This document shows, piece by piece, positions 36,281-50,104 of a stretch of 64,000 bases of DNA. A program made the position numbers and the translations under genes. Position 1 is the first letter of the stretch; every line of letters starts with the position of its first letter. The stretch is from Dasypus novemcinctus (taxonomy: Eukaryota; Chordata; Mammalia; Cingulata; Dasypodidae). A model generated the notes under the pieces. It saw only the letters and a program-made list of their open reading frames with translations. It searched no databases and was not told the DNA's origin. The DNA lies in contig NC_080682.1 in assembly GCF_030445035.2 (NCBI RefSeq), positions 33,524,770 to 33,588,769 of the forward strand, in the 5' to 3' direction.

Positions 36281-38402
36281 AACATCATTCAAGTGTTATA
36301 AACTGTTGAGAAATTAAAGGTGATATGTAGGATGAATGACTTTCAAACATTTAAAAAAAAATAGAAATAATGACATTTAAAAAAAATTCAGCCCAGTGAT
36401 TCTGGAAAATCATAATAAATAGTAGTTTGCAAAATATGTCTGAAAAAAAACTTAGTTTGTTTGCCAAATATAAATGAGGTAAAAATCAACATTTGGAAAT
36501 TATAAAATAGACTAATATATTTATATGTACCTACACGTTGCATAATTTGAATGACCATGACCCTGTTATAAATATTTCTCTTCATTAGCATGTTTATCCA
36601 GATGAAAACATTATACCATATATACTGCTATTATATACATTTTTAAATGAGAAAAAGTGTATGAAAAGTTAAATTCCTTACCCAGAGTCACAAGCATTAA
36701 GTATTGCTGGCCATGTGATTGTACCAATTTTGACTATTTCCAGAGGTCAAGTTCATAGATTCTATTCCTACTTATATACTTATATCTAATTTCAGCAAAT
36801 AAAAAAAGCATGCTAAATATCTAATAAACAAAGATAATTTTAAAAATTTAATGCATCATTTACTTGTTTCTATCCAATATGATTTTGTATAAATGACAGA
36901 CCAGAAATTAAAACCTTATGTATGTTAATTTTAGTACTTAATACTGTGAATTTTCAGATATGTGTTTAAGAGATTATTTGATCAAATGTCTTCCAACAAT
37001 TATATTTTCTAAACATATATGTGTTTTGCTTGATTAGTCTGATTCTGTCAGATCAATATTTCTTTTTCTATATCTAGGTAAGGCCTACATATTATGTATA
37101 CGTTTATGCATATCCTTCTAATATCCCCACATTTTTTAGGTAATCTAAAATGCTCTAAATTTGAAATCAATACTTACCATGAGTCAAAGTTGTTTAATAA
37201 CTTTGACCATCATTATCTGTCTAGAAATTTGTCAACCTCTAATTTTTCTCACATCAAGATATGTAAACAAATTAAGGAGCCTGAAAGTTTGATAATACAG
37301 TATTTGTTTCTGTTATGATAACTTACATTTAAATTACAGTGCATGATTACTTTCTTAGGTGAAAATAAATTTAAAAAAGATTTGTTTCAGATTCTGGTCA
37401 AATAGAAAGTTCACCTGGAAGTTGCCTAGTGTGAGCTTACCAGGAGCTACTGTGAACACGAACAGAGCAGAGTATCCCTTGCCTTTCACCATGGTAATGC
37501 CAAGGCACCTCTTATATTGAGGACTGTGGATAATGCAATATGTGCTCATTTCTGGAACTAATTACCAAGGAAGATTGATTGACATGATGCCAAGGACAAA
37601 CATTCAAAGACAATTGCATCCATGTCAGATTTATAACAGAAATTTTCCTTTCCCTTAGAAGCCACATAATATTGAACATCGTTTTTGTATTCCTTTCTGA
37701 TGTTCTAATTTATGACTGGGTAAAAGCATAGGTATTTCTAGAAAAATGCTTAATTAACTGTACTGAAAGACCATATCATTAATGACCAGGAAAGTAACAC
37801 CATATTTTTCACAATAAAATAATTTTATATTTAAAAGTGTAACAGTATCATAGCAATGAATCTGAGTCATTATACAGAAATTAGTAAATAACAAAATTTT
37901 AAAAATGGAAATCATTGGTAAAGGTTTTCTTTATATTTGTGCTTATGTAGTTATAGGAATTTTATAACACCTGAATTTTCAGTCATTTTTATTTAATATT
38001 TTTATTACATATTTATTATATACCTTGACCTATGTTAAAAAAGGTACTTGGAAAATCTACAATTTCAAGAATTTCGCATTAACTGGTGCAACATAACTGA
38101 TTTCTTTCTAGAAGTGTGCACCTGTTCATGAATGGGAGGTTTTGAGACAGACATCAGAAGGAGTAAATAGTGGAGTTTCTCCATTCAAGTTTGGGATTAT
38201 CAATGAATTCATCAAATAGCAGCGATATTGTATTCAGCAGCAACAATGTTTGCGCAAATTATTTTATTATTTTAGTGTATAAGCTTTTATTATATTAAAG
38301 GAAATAGGAGACAGTAAAGTAAAAATCATTACTGAAATGAGTAAACTTTGTATTATTTTATCAATGTCCCAAAGCTTACTTCCTCTGCAAAAAACTACAT
38401 GA
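36281..38402 (-). other. OR8H 5' flank, unit D (no gene)
   Basis: AT-rich flank of the inverted stub with no coding gene. The acceptor-like ctcaacag before the start is kept. It continues at 38819-39005 beyond the SINE. Confidence 0.6.
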
Positions 38403-38818
38403 GGGAAGCGGACTTAGCCCAACAGATAGGGCATCCACCTACCACATGGGAGGTCCACGGTTAAAACCTCAGGCCTCCTTGACCCATATGGAGCTGGCCC
38501 ATGTGCAGTGCTGATGTGTGCTGTGCTACGCAGATGTGTCACCCACATAGGGGAGCCCCACATGCAAGGAGTGCACCTTGAAAGGAAAACTGCCCAGAGT
38601 GAAAGAAAGTGCAGCCTGCCCAAGAATGGCACCACACACACAGAGAGCTGACACAACAAGATGACGCAACAGAAAGAAACACAGATTCTCGGTGCCTCTG
38701 TTAAGGATAGAAGCGGTCAGAGAAGAACACACAGCGAATGGACACAGAGAGCAGACAACTGGGGGGAAGGAGGAAGACCAGAGAAACAAATAAAAATAAA
38801 TAAATCTTTAAAAAAAAC
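38403..38818 (+). mobile_element. DAS-type tRNA-derived SINE (4)
   Basis: Plus-strand, full-length copy: tRNA-like head from gaagcggacttagcccaac, B-box-like ggttaaaacctc, GC-rich body and a taaaaataaataaatctttaaaa tail. The target duplication ctacatga is at 38395-38402 and 38819-38826. It is inside unit D, and the matching places in A and B are empty. Confidence 0.95.
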
Positions 38819-39188
38819 CTACATGAAATCCATTATTGTGGATCCTTCATTAACTAATGACAATGAAATCAATTTGCATGTAGATTTAGAAGCAACTGGT
38901 AGAAGTAAAACTGATTATATGGCTGAATTTCAGGAGACAAATAAGGTTCAGATAAAAAATTACAAAATTGTATATTACATATTTGATGAACTTCATGAAT
39001 TTTGAATAGTTTATTTTTCAATTCTTTTTCCCAATTTTACTGATACATATTAATAAACTGTAAATTCATCCAAAGAGTACAATCAAAGATATTTGGTGTA
39101 ATCATGTTTGTACATTCATCACCCCCCAAAATAACAAAGCTCTTTCATTATTGCAGTAATAATAGTGAACAAGAAACAAAGAAACTGG

Positions 39189-39575
39189 GAAGCCTCTTTG
39201 ACCCATGTGCAGCTCACTCACGAACAGTGCTGATGCACACAAAGAGTGCTGAGCCACGCAGGGGTTTCTTCCGTGTAGGGGAGCCCCGTGCACAAGGAAT
39301 GGACCCCATAAGGAGAGCCACCCAGCACGAAAGAAAGTTCAGCCTGCCCAGGAATGGTGCTGTGCACACGGAGAGCTGACACAACAAGATGACACAACAA
39401 AAAGAAACACAGATTCCCATGCAGCTGACAACAAAAGAAGCAGACAAAGAAGAACACACAGCAAATAGATACAGAGAACAGACAACTGGTGTGGGGGGAG
39501 GAGGGGAAGATAAATAAATAAATTAATTAATTAATTAATTAATTAATTAATCTTTATTAAACAAAGAAAGAAAGA
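39189..39575 (+). mobile_element. DAS-type SINE, 5'-truncated (5)
   Basis: Starts inside the element (cctctttgacccatgtgcag), so the tRNA-like head is missing; the GC-rich body and A-rich tail are present. The tail includes an (AATT)n run at 39511-39551. It is inserted in the inverted L1. Confidence 0.9.
39511..39551. repeat. (TTAA)n microsatellite in SINE tail
   Basis: Ten or so aatt units expanded from the taaataaat tail of the SINE. Confidence 0.9.
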
Positions 39576-40555
39576 AAGTAACAAAACTCATCACCTCTCA
39601 ATTTCTCTATGCTCAAATGCTATTCTTTTTCTTTCTCTCTAGTATATTTGTATTTGTATTTTGCAAAGTCTTATATATGCAATATCACCCATATTCGTGT
39701 TTTACATTAGATTTTACTATCTTACAGAGTTACAGTTTTTACCTTTCCTTTTAGCACTATACATTACCTTAGACTTTCCCTTTCCACCACTGTTATACCC
39801 ACACAATATTACTGCTAGTTACAAGCACCATGATATGCTTTAATCATTTCAATTTATTTCCAAAGATTTAAAAACTATCTTTTTTTACCAATTCTGTACA
39901 GATTAACTCTTAGATTTCCATTTTCTACCCTCCTTCTATTTTCTGGTGACCTATATTCTAATTATTAGCTCCAGAAGTTTACACAATATGTTCAGTTCCT
40001 AATAGCACAATCATACTGTATTAGTTGTTTTGTGTCTGGCTTCCTTCATTCAACCTAATGTCCTGCACTTTCATTCATGTTGTCATTTGTTTCATGACTT
40101 CATTTCTTTTTACTGCTGCATAATATTCCATCATGTGTATATGCCACAATTTGTTTATCCATTCATCAGTTGATGGACATGTGGGTTGTTTTCAACTTTT
40201 GGCTATTCATTATCATGAATAATGCTACTATGAATATTGGTATGCTGATGTCTATTCATATCACTGCTTACAGTACTTTGGGGTATATTCTTAACAATGG
40301 TATTGCCAGGTGTCATGGGAAGTCTGTATTCAACTTCCTTAGGAACTGTCAAACAGATTTCCACAGTGGCTGTACAATTCTAAATTCCCACCAACAGTGA
40401 ACAAACATTCCAATCTCTCAATATCCTCTCCAACATTACAATTTTCAGGTTTTTATTAGTGGCCATTCTAATAGGTATGAAATGGTATCTCATTGTAGTT
40501 TCCATAAGTATCTCCTTAATCACTGGTGATGTTTAACAATAATTTATCTATTTTG

Positions 40556-43500
40556 GGAAGTGTTGAGGAAGATAATTTGGCCCTCGATTGTAATTGGACA
40601 AAGATTCTCTTGTTGAACAACCTCTGGAGTATCTTATGCTGGCATCTGAGTTTTCTAGAAGCACTCATAATAATCTTAAGAGCAATAAAATAGTTAAAGG
40701 GTGCAAATTTTATCCCTAGAGAAGCATTAACAATATAATGAAATGAAATATGGTCAAAAAATCCAACAGATAGACAAATTTTAATATTAACTATTATATT
40801 AACCAAAAAGAAATCAAGATAGAAGAATCAGAATTACAAAATATGATATGAAAATAGCAAATAAATAATACTTTTGAATGTAAGTGGACTAAGCACTCCA
40901 ATTAAAGACCCTGCAATTAATTCAATTACAATATAAGAGCCAACTAAATGGTGTTTCTAAGTAGTGGATGAATAGTAAAATGATGTAAAAATGTGTACCT
41001 GTAAATATAAACATCAGAATAAAACTGTATAAAATAATTAATGTTAGAGAAGCTCTTTATACGCCAGAGATGAGAATGAGTACATAAAATATCTATACAG
41101 CCAGTTTTCCAGAAAATTATATAATCCCTTAAAAGAGCCTTAAATCACATCAAAAATTGAGAGAATTAAAACAGGTATTTTAAAAATAATGTCATTGAAT
41201 AATTGTCAGGGATAAAGTTATAATTTTGTTGAAGTGTAGGAAAAGAAGTCATGTTTACTTTGTTTTCACTCCTGACTTCTATGAAAATAATTTTAGCATT
41301 GGATGTTGTATATTAGATTCCCACTAATAAAGATTCAACCAAAAAAGAATAATCATAAAAAGTTTTGTGAATTATTCTTTCTTTGACAAATTCTTATATT
41401 ACTTACAGTAAAATTAATAGCTCTAATACCTGTTTTCAATGCTGGGAAGAAAAACTCCCTCATGGTGTTTTTCCAGGTATGAGAAGACTCTATTGAGGTG
41501 AATTGACATAAAATATCTTAAATCCCAAGTTCAGCTATTGTGAAATAAATTACTGATGGCATTTTGCTCTCCAAATGAACTGTTCTTAGAATCACTGAAT
41601 TTTTGATGAATTGAAAATTTGCACATTAAAAAGTTCATCAAATCTTTACTATGTCGTCATTCCTTGATCTAAACCAATATATTCTCATCTGAAATTATGC
41701 ATGTGAAAAATTTCTCTTGTATCATCTACTTCTACAACTAAATGAAAATTGATTTCATTATCATTAATTAAGGAAAGATTCACAAGAATGGATTTCATGT
41801 ATTTCTATGTAGAGGAAGTATGCTTTTGGACATTAATATAATTATAAAAGTTTTACTCATCTCAGCAAAGATTTTTACTTTCTTTTCTCATATTTCATTT
41901 AATATAATAAAAGTCAATACATTAAATAATAAAATAAGTTGCATATTGTTGTGGATGAATACAATACATATGCTGTGTTAATGAAATAGTAGGCACTCCC
42001 AAGCCCTACTGAAGAAACTACTGTGTTTTCCTTGTGATGCCTCACAAACATTCATTTGTCAGCTGGTACACACTCCTAGAAAGAAGTTTGTAAGACTGAA
42101 CCAATGCAAAATGTATGAAGTTTTGGGTTTTACAAAAACCTATTTTAAGATAGTTCAAAGTCTATTATAAGTATTTAATAATAAATAAGTTTGCTACAGA
42201 AAATTCACTATGATAAAAGTATAAACACACACAAGTATAAATAAGTTTTGTATGCATAAAGGAAAATATTGGAGTAAATATCTAAAGAATAACAATATCT
42301 ATGAATGATTTTTATTTTTGTCTTTGAATTTTGTTGTATAATAATTTTTGGATAATAAACAATGTTCAATCTTTTTATAGTGTTTTTAAATATAAAACTA
42401 TTTCATTATTAAAAATGTGCTATTACATGCCTCTGGTTGTTAATGACCTGGCTTTTCAGATACACATTAATTTGGCATTTCTCTAGAAATACATACTCTT
42501 TTATCCAGTCATAATTTAGAACATGACAAAAGAACACAAAAAATACAGCTCACAATCAGTAACTTCTAAGGGGAAGATAATTTTCTGTTTATGTTATAAA
42601 ACTGACACATTTGGATTAGTCCTTAAACTTTTATCCTAGGCACCATATTAAGGAACCTTGGAAATTAGTCCGAGGGATGACCAAGTATTTCACTATCAGC
42701 ATTCTTCAATGTAAGAGGTACCCTAGCATAATCAGGGTAAAAGACAACTGATACTCTGCTCTGCTTATATTCACAATAACTCCCTGGTATACATGTTAGA
42801 CAAAATTTCCAGGTGAATTCTCTATTTACGAAGGACCTGAAGAAAAATTTTAGGTTGATTTATTTTCTCTTAAAAAAAATTCTCCACAAAATATTTATCT
42901 TATCTCAAAGGAAACAAATATTATATCATAGAAATTTCAGACTCCCCTAATGGCTTACATCTTTTGTTTGTGAGATAACTTGTAGTTGAAAAAAATTTAG
43001 AGAAATAATGCTAGAAGTTTTTCAATAACTTTGATCATGGTAAGGATTAATCTCAAAGTTAGAGATTTTTAGTTTATCTCAAAAAATTTGAATATTTTTA
43101 GAAAGATTCATACTCTTATACATATTATGTAGACTTTACTTAAGTAATGCCAAGATTTGTAGAAATTGAAATATAGAGCTTACAGAATCAAAGTCAATAA
43201 ACAATGTGAATACATTGAAAATATAATTTTTGGAGGAAATTTGATTAAATAATCTGTTAAATAACATCTGAAAATTAATAGTAATATGTGCTTTATAATA
43301 ATAATATCTTTAAGGTTTTAATTTCTGGTATGTTTTTGGTACTAAATAATATTAGATAGAAAAGAACAGTGAATGATACATTAAAACTCTCTATAATTGT
43401 TTATTCCATAACTAACAATTTTTTACTTGCTGAAATTAAATGGAAGTAAGACTAGAGTGATATGAGTATGATCTGTGGACTCAAAAAAACTTGGTGGAAA

Positions 43501-43921
43501 TACAGAGTCAACAATACTTAATGGTTGTGACTCTGAGTAAGTTACTTAAATTTCTGTGCTATTTTAGTCCTCTAAAAATGTGCGCAATAGTAATAACTTT
43601 GGTATAATATCTGGATATATATGGAAACGAAGCATTTATAGAGGTGTCATGTTCATTTTATTTATGGAACATATATATAATATGTGTATGTCTGTGCTTC
43701 TATTATATAATATACAAATGTCATTTTACTTGTAATTGGCACACAAATTAAGATTTTTTTCAGTCACATTTTGAAAATTACTTTTTATTATGAATTTCTA
43801 GAATCACTAAGCTGATTTATTTTTGTAATGCCAGATCATTCCTATAAACAGAAATGTTTTGGAAGTCATTTATGCTAAGTATCATCTGTGATTTCTCAAC
43901 AGTTTTCATCAGTTGAACACT
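40556..43921 (+). other. Left edge of unit B and OR8H 5' flank
   Basis: The part 40556-40964 has no clear partner in unit A; a short L1 ORF2-like piece (tttgaatgtaagtggacta) is near 40873. From 40965 it aligns with 3150-6520. No gene is seen. The acceptor-like gatttctcaacag at about 43890-43902 matches unit A. Confidence 0.55.
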
Positions 43922-44733
43922 ACGGATAGTAGGAATAGCACAAATGTGCCTAACTTCATCCTTGTGGGATTGGCAGACTCAGAAGTGATCTGGCAGGTCC
44001 TCTTTAAATTATTTCTCTGTATATGCCCTAACACCTTTCTGGGGAATGCATGGGTGATACTGATTATTTGCCTCAATATCAGCTTCATACATGCATGTAC
44101 TTTTTCCTTAGTCACCTCTCATTCCTTTACCTCAGTTACTCAACAGTCATCACACCTGAAACCTTAAAGAGCTTACTTACAACAGCTCTATTTCATTCAT
44201 TGGTTGTTTCACCCAGTTGTCTTTCTTTTTCTTCTTGGCTGTCACTGATTTTTTCCTTCTCTCTTTAATGGCCTATGATTGTTATGTAGCCATCTGCAAT
44301 CCTCTTCACTACTTAGTTGTTACGTCAAGGAGACTCTGCTGCAGTCTCATCACTGTGTCCTACATGATTGGGTTCACTGAATCATTACTCAACCTTCATT
44401 GCATGAACACTTTGCATTTCTGTAACTCCAATGTAGACTATCATTTTTTCTGTTACTCAACTCTAATTTCACTGAAACTCGTGATGCTGAAATCATGATA
44501 CTCATTATCAGCAGTTTAAACATAACGGTGTCCCTTATCACAATCTCTGTGCCCTACACATTCATTCTGTCTACTATCTTGAAAATTAATCTACTTCTGA
44601 GAAACACAAAGCCTTCTATACTTGTGCTTCCCACCTCCAGGAGTCACCATCTATTATGGCATTTTGGTTTTTGCTTATTTAAAACCAAAGAAGTTCTACT
44701 CCTTAGGAAAGGATCAAGTGGCTTCTGTCTATC
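43922..44733 (+). pseudogene. OR8H-like: OR8H-like olfactory receptor pseudogene, unit B
   Basis: Partner of the intact receptor at 6525. The codon aligned with the ATG is ACG at 43922-43924. Recognisable are NSTNVPNFILVGLADSE, the helix 1 GNAWVILII, then in another frame [20 protein letters not shown] and MAYDCYVAICNPLHY (with Arg of MAYDRY changed to Cys), and the helix 6 and extracellular end [16 protein letters not shown] one-base loss near 44076 shifts the frame, and others follow. Homology stops at 44733 after DQVASV because a deletion joined the gene to L2 sequence, removing helix 7 and the tail. It is non-functional. Confidence 0.9.
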
Positions 44734-44736
44734 ACA

Positions 44737-45122
44737 CATACTTTGCAGAAGACACAGAGGCCTACACACACTTTCATATACACATCATTCCTGATGCTGC
44801 CTGGAATATTTCTATTTATTTTCTTCCTGAAATTCCCTTCCCTGGATGATTGCATGGGACTTTTTTCATTCTCTTCCTCTTAAGACCATATCTTACCACC
44901 TCATTTAAAGTCACACTTGCTCCATCATTCATCAATGTTGCCTTTATTTTCCACAGTAGTTATCCCCATCTGACTCTATATATTTTGGCAATGTCATTTT
45001 TTTCTTCTCTGTTTTCCCCCATGTTGAAAGCTCTATGAGCACAAGACAACTGTGCTCAATGCTCAATGCTTTATCCCCAACACTTAGAAGAGAGCCTCAA
45101 TAAATGTGTTTGAATGGCTGAA
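44737..45122 (+). mobile_element. LINE-2 3' end, unit B
   Basis: Copy of the L2 at 11545-11912 (gaaagctctatgagcacaag, caataaatgtgtttgaatgg). It starts right at the deletion junction with the OR8H relic. Confidence 0.85.
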
Positions 45123-45127
45123 TACTA

Positions 45128-45265
45128 CAGATGATGAAACTAGGATACAGAGATTTTATAGCTTGTTCATAATTAGGCAACAATTTTAAGGCAAATTCAG
45201 ATTTGAACCCAGACAGTCTGGCATTAGAGTTCATATTCTTAATCACCACATTACCATGTGACATT
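45128..45265 (+). mobile_element. MIR SINE, unit B
   Basis: Copy of the MIR at 11925-12062, with gatgatgaaactaggataca and cagatttgaacccagacag. Confidence 0.85.
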
Positions 45266-48200
45266 TTTGTCTATAAAGTAAACTATGCACAGCTAAAAGC
45301 ATATATTATATTAGAAAGTGTTAACAAATACATTGATAAGAGGCATATGTTGCTGGCAGATGTCACTAGAGCTGCTTGTAGTAGACAGTGTAATATTGGA
45401 GAAAGCTTTTAAATATTCTGAAACATGCATGTACTTCCCTATTTTCAGAAAGAAAGAACTCTGGACAGAAGGAGTGATTTGATTGAGCTGGAGAAAACAT
45501 CTGTATTACTCAGAGATAAGCTGTTTGGTATAAGAATGGGCTTCAGAAACAGTGGTTTAACAATGGGGAAACTATTGTCATTGGATATAACAATATAGAC
45601 TTTAACTTATTAAGCTTTGTAGGTGGCTCTTTTTCTTGAGATAATCCTGGAAACCAGGCTTCTATGTTGTTGCTTTAATATCACCACAGATGTCTTCTTC
45701 TAATGGGTAGAGTTCTTCCATAGCACACTGAATACATTTCAGGCAATTACTTCTAAAGTAATTACAATTTACAAATTAAATATTAAATACATATTTTTAG
45801 CATCATTTGTGTCTATATTCAGACACAGTTATCCTTCTATTACATATCCATGCCTGGATAATTTTTAAAGAACAACTATGCTAGCAAATAGTATTTTTCT
45901 GTGTGTTTGTGTTATTTTTCCTTAAGAAAGTCTTTATTTTGTTCTTATATTTGAAGGTTTTTTTACCATGGGTATTGAATTATGGAATATTTTTATGTAT
46001 ATCAGTATTTTAAATATAGCTTCTGGCTTATATAATTATCAATGACAAGTCTCATAAAAATTATTTTTCTTCTCTTCATGAAATTTATTTTCCTTAGACT
46101 GCATTTGTAATTGCATAATTATCTTTGTTTTAAAGCAGCAAGTCTGGTGAATCTCTATGTATTTTATGATTGGTTGAGTTTTTTGTGTTTTTTTTACTAT
46201 TTTGCCTTCCTATGGAATCACTGACATCTGAGGCCCTATGATTTGAAGTCTTTCTCTATTTTTGGAAATGTCTTGGCCATTATCTCCTCAAATATTTCTT
46301 CTGGTCCATTCCTTCTCTGTTCTTATTGCTGAAGCCTAAATATATCTCATTGCTTTTTGATATTTTTTTACCCATACTTTATTTTTTGTTTAACTTTGCT
46401 TCTTTTAAGATAATTCCTGTCAGCTTACCTTCAAGTTCAGTTATTCTTTTCTCAGTTGTACTGATTCTACAGATGAACTTGTGAAGGATTTCTGATATTT
46501 TGATTGTGTGTGTGTTTTTAAAAGTTTATTCCGAGCTCTTTCATTGGATACTACGTATATTATCCATCTCTGTATCTGTACATGGTGTTCCCATGCATCT
46601 GAACATCTTGTTTTTCTTCTCCTTTAGATATTTTACACTAGTAATATTCAATGCTGTTTTGACAAAGGCCACTGGAAATACCTGTGGTTCAACAAGTTGG
46701 TTTTACTATGCAATGCAATGAGGAAGAAATCACACCATGAGGAAATGTGCAGTTTCTAAGTAAGAAGATTTTAGAAACAGCCTATGGTAGGATTTAGGCC
46801 CTGGCTTGATAATTAGGGAGAGCAATTGTATTGTAGATTGACTTCTATTAGAAAGCAGCAACATTTCTGTGGTTAGGGATCTCAATAAATTGTGTCTATT
46901 ACTAGGGAAAACTGATGCAAGAATAAAGCTGTAGTTCTCAAAATAATAGTAGTCCTTAATTTGATAGGGGAATGTTTAGTATTTTGTGACATTTACAGTG
47001 ACCTCTTAAAACATGTCCCAGGTAGCTTCCAATCTTTGTCATCATCATTCAATAGAGACTAGCATAGAAGACTTTGAGAGTGAATGTAAAACCCTTGATT
47101 CTAGGTTTCTCTTCTCTTTTCACCTCACACTTAGCTCAAATTTGCTTTAACAATTCCTTATAATCAAGCTAACTTATTATTATTTGTGTGTACTATGACC
47201 ACCTCTTTCTTCCACCTTCTGATAAAGTTGTAGTGGTTCATTTGTCATATCTCCTAATTGAGGGTCTGGCCACCTTTTGGAATTCAAATTACTGGGATTT
47301 TTTTCCAGTCTCAATTTTTTGGTGGGCTCTGGAAAAGTTATTATTTTTAGATTGTCTGGCTTTCCAAAAAGTGTTAGAGTTTTTTTAGTTTTAGAGTCAA
47401 TCTGCATCCTAAGTAGAAGCAGAAGTTCTATGTTGCTTCACATATCTCCTCCCTGTGTAACTTCACTCATGCCATTAGTATAATATCTTTCTGGGGTTCT
47501 AGTTCTGTACTTTAACAATGTAATGGAACTTCAGGATAATGTTCTCCTTTTCTCTCTACCTCCTTTCCTTCTCATTTTGTCTTTCTCCTTTTTCTTCTCT
47601 TCATTCTTCTTCTTCTACATCTACAACTCCTTCTACTTCTAATTTTTCTTTAACTTTTCCTTCCACTTCTATTCCTCCTTTTTCTTTTTCTATTTTTACT
47701 TCTATTTTTATTGTCTTCATCTTACTGATCAGCCAGGATAAAAACCTGCAAATTCTACATGTATCAGCCATCCGAATGATTTGTCAAATCTAGTGATACA
47801 ATTTCTCCTTACTTCTTAAAAACATACCATCCTCTTTTTATTTGTACCATTGACCTAATGAAGAAATCATTATTTCATAAGGTATTGTCAGGTGACCTGA
47901 TAATCACTAGACAAACTGAAAAGATCGTTTTGTTATTTTATTCTATATATTACAGAATGTAAATATAGGGACTCCATAGCCAGGAAACTTAGTTTTAAAT
48001 ACTTGTATCACTCATATGAGCAATGTGGTTTTGAGCAAATTACTTAGACTACATATGACTTTTTTCTCATCGGAAATCTGTGATGATAGGTAATAATGGG
48101 CTCATGTCTTGCACTTAATATGAATATGTAATGAGTTAATATACAGAAACATGAATATATTGCCAAGGAACTACTAAGCTGATACAAGTGCTAACTATTG

Positions 48201-49734
48201 CTTTTAAACATTACTCATTTCTTTATCACAGTTCTTTAAAAAGATACTAATTTTCTGTGTTAACTATTATGCCCTCAAGATAGATATGTGTGAACAGACA
48301 AAATCTTCCCTTTAAGCAATTGCATTTTAAATGTAGTGGTAGATTTAGATAGCAATCAAACTTTGAAAACAAAAGACATTAAATGATGAATTTTTTTATA
48401 CGGTGTGGGTAAATGTGAGCACATTTATCTAAACAATAGAGCTGAAAGGTGAAGTGTGAAAATTATTTAAATTGAAAATAACATATATCATTTTATCTTA
48501 TTGGCCTGATGAATATAAAATTATGGGCATTGTTTATTTTCATCATTTGGTTTCTACTTTACTAGTAGAAAAAGAAAATAGTACAACTTTAATGCAATTT
48601 AACTTGACGTAATTTTGTCTTATATTTGGACTGAATTATTCGTCAGATATTAATAGGCATAATTGAAGGCATCCTTGGTCCTAGGGGTAATCTCTTTTTT
48701 TTCCCATATAAAAATTATTTTTCTTAATTTGAAGGCAGAAATAACCTGATGAACCAGGGTGCAACCATAGCTAAAACTTTGCCCTGTGAACGAAGCCTTA
48801 AAATGATCCATGAATGATGTGAGCATTTTAATTTTTATAGGAGATGGATATTTAGAAGCACTCCTGAAATAGTTTATCCCTGTTTTACAAGAACGAAAAA
48901 CAAAAATTAATGATTGGGAAAATAAATTTTTGAGATGTTGTGGTTTCAAATAACTGAATTTCTTTATAACACAGCATGATACGACAAACTCAATGGTTTG
49001 TCTCTGAAAATTTCTTTTTTTTCCAGGAGGACATCTGAGTAAATATTTAAAGATTACTTCACTATCCAACATGTGTTTAATCCCATATTGGTATAGATTC
49101 TCTTTGTATAACTGATTAAAAATAAAAGTACTGAAAAATTTTTGATTAAATCTCAAATTCATTCTTAACAATGAACTTCCTTAGTACCTAATTTTTCTGG
49201 GAATGTAATTGTGGACTCAGAGGACAATCATCCCTGGTGGTGAAAAACGAAATTTTATTGAAATAAAAGTAAATTTCCACGCCTGATATCTGTTCAAATA
49301 AAATGTATGAGAACAAAAATAAATAGAGCAGAATAAATAAGTCAGAAGCAGGTGTGTTTTGAATAAAGATGGTCATTTCTCAGGGACTTACTCATTGGGA
49401 ATATCTTTGATGATTGTTAACAAATGAAAGTTCATTTCTCAAAGATACAGTTTAAAGGCAGTGCTAGGAAACAAGCAAAAATCGGCATCAAGGGAACGCC
49501 CACAGGTAGGCTGCTAGCTTATCAGAAATAGTTCATCTGAAATAGCAACTAGTTGAAAACTATACACTATTGCTCTTCCTGAACCTTAATTATACTCTCA
49601 ATATATATTATATATTTTAATAATAATTATGGGAAATTATGAATGGATCTAATAAATTTCAGTGATTAGACAGTGAGAAGGAAAAAATGGGATAAATACT
49701 GTGTTAAGCCACAGAGAGAAAAAGGCATGTTCAG
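45266..49734. other. OR8H-OR5T intergenic DNA, unit B
   Basis: No gene. It aligns with 12063-17420, including the probable ancient L1 piece at 46130-46700 and the pyrimidine-rich tract at 47540-47720. An open frame on the minus strand at 48650-49171 (173 codons) has no family mark and the matching part of unit A is not open, so I do not call it a gene. Confidence 0.6.
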
Positions 49735-50104
49735 GTAAGCAGATATACTCAACTGATAGAGCATCTGTCTACCATATGGAGGGTAAAGGGTTCGATCCTC
49801 AGGCCTCCTGGCCCATGTGGTAAGCTGGCCCATGTGCAGCGCTGCTGCGCACAAGGAGTGCCCATGAGCAAGGTGTGCGCCTTGCATGGAGAGCCACCCT
49901 GTGTGAAAAAAAAGCACAACCTACTCAGGAGTCACACCACACACACACACAGAGCTAACACAGTAAGATGACACAACAAAAAAGAGATTCAGATTCTCAG
50001 TGTCACCTGATAATGCAAGCAGATACAGAGGAACACACAGCAAATGGACAGAGAGCAGAAAATGGGGGGGAAGGGGAAAGAAATAAAATAAATATGTTTT
50101 AAAA
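49735..50104 (+). mobile_element. DAS-type SINE, older subfamily (6)
   Basis: Plus-strand copy, more diverged in its head (gtaagcagatatactcaact, B-box ggttcgatcct) than the others. The target duplication aggcatgttcag is at 49723-49734 and agacatgttcag at 50105-50116. Unit A has one uninterrupted site at about 17413 (gcatgtccag), so it inserted after the duplication despite its divergence. Confidence 0.93.

Larger units (their letters stand above)
36034..39005 (-). repeat. Unit D: inverted copy of the OR8H 5' flank and gene start
   Basis: The reverse complement aligns block by block with about 4250-6780 in unit A and 41600-44170 in unit B; for example its taatacttaatgcttgtgactctgggta matches the text near 6115 and 43518, and its ttctaagggaaaggaaaatt matches 5208. 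The SINE at 38403-38818 interrupts it. The alignment ends on the left in the L1 and on the right at the old L1 of 39005. Orientation is opposite to A, B and C. Confidence 0.85.
39005..40555 (-). mobile_element. Old LINE-1 3' part, inverted
   Basis: Minus-strand L1 with the end of ORF2 and 3' sequence: ctgcataatattccatcatg, ggctgtacaattctaaattc and cattctaataggtatgaaat are typical inverted L1 blocks. It is decayed, and a SINE splits it at 39189-39575. It separates unit D from unit B. Confidence 0.85.

Noticed and set aside
47540-47793. Ser/Phe-rich 84-codon frame
   Set aside because: Pyrimidine-rich low-complexity tract shared with 14975-15170.
48650-49171. 173-codon minus-strand open frame in unit B
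   Set aside because: No family mark, and the same segment in unit A (about 16140-16680) is not open, so it is a chance frame.
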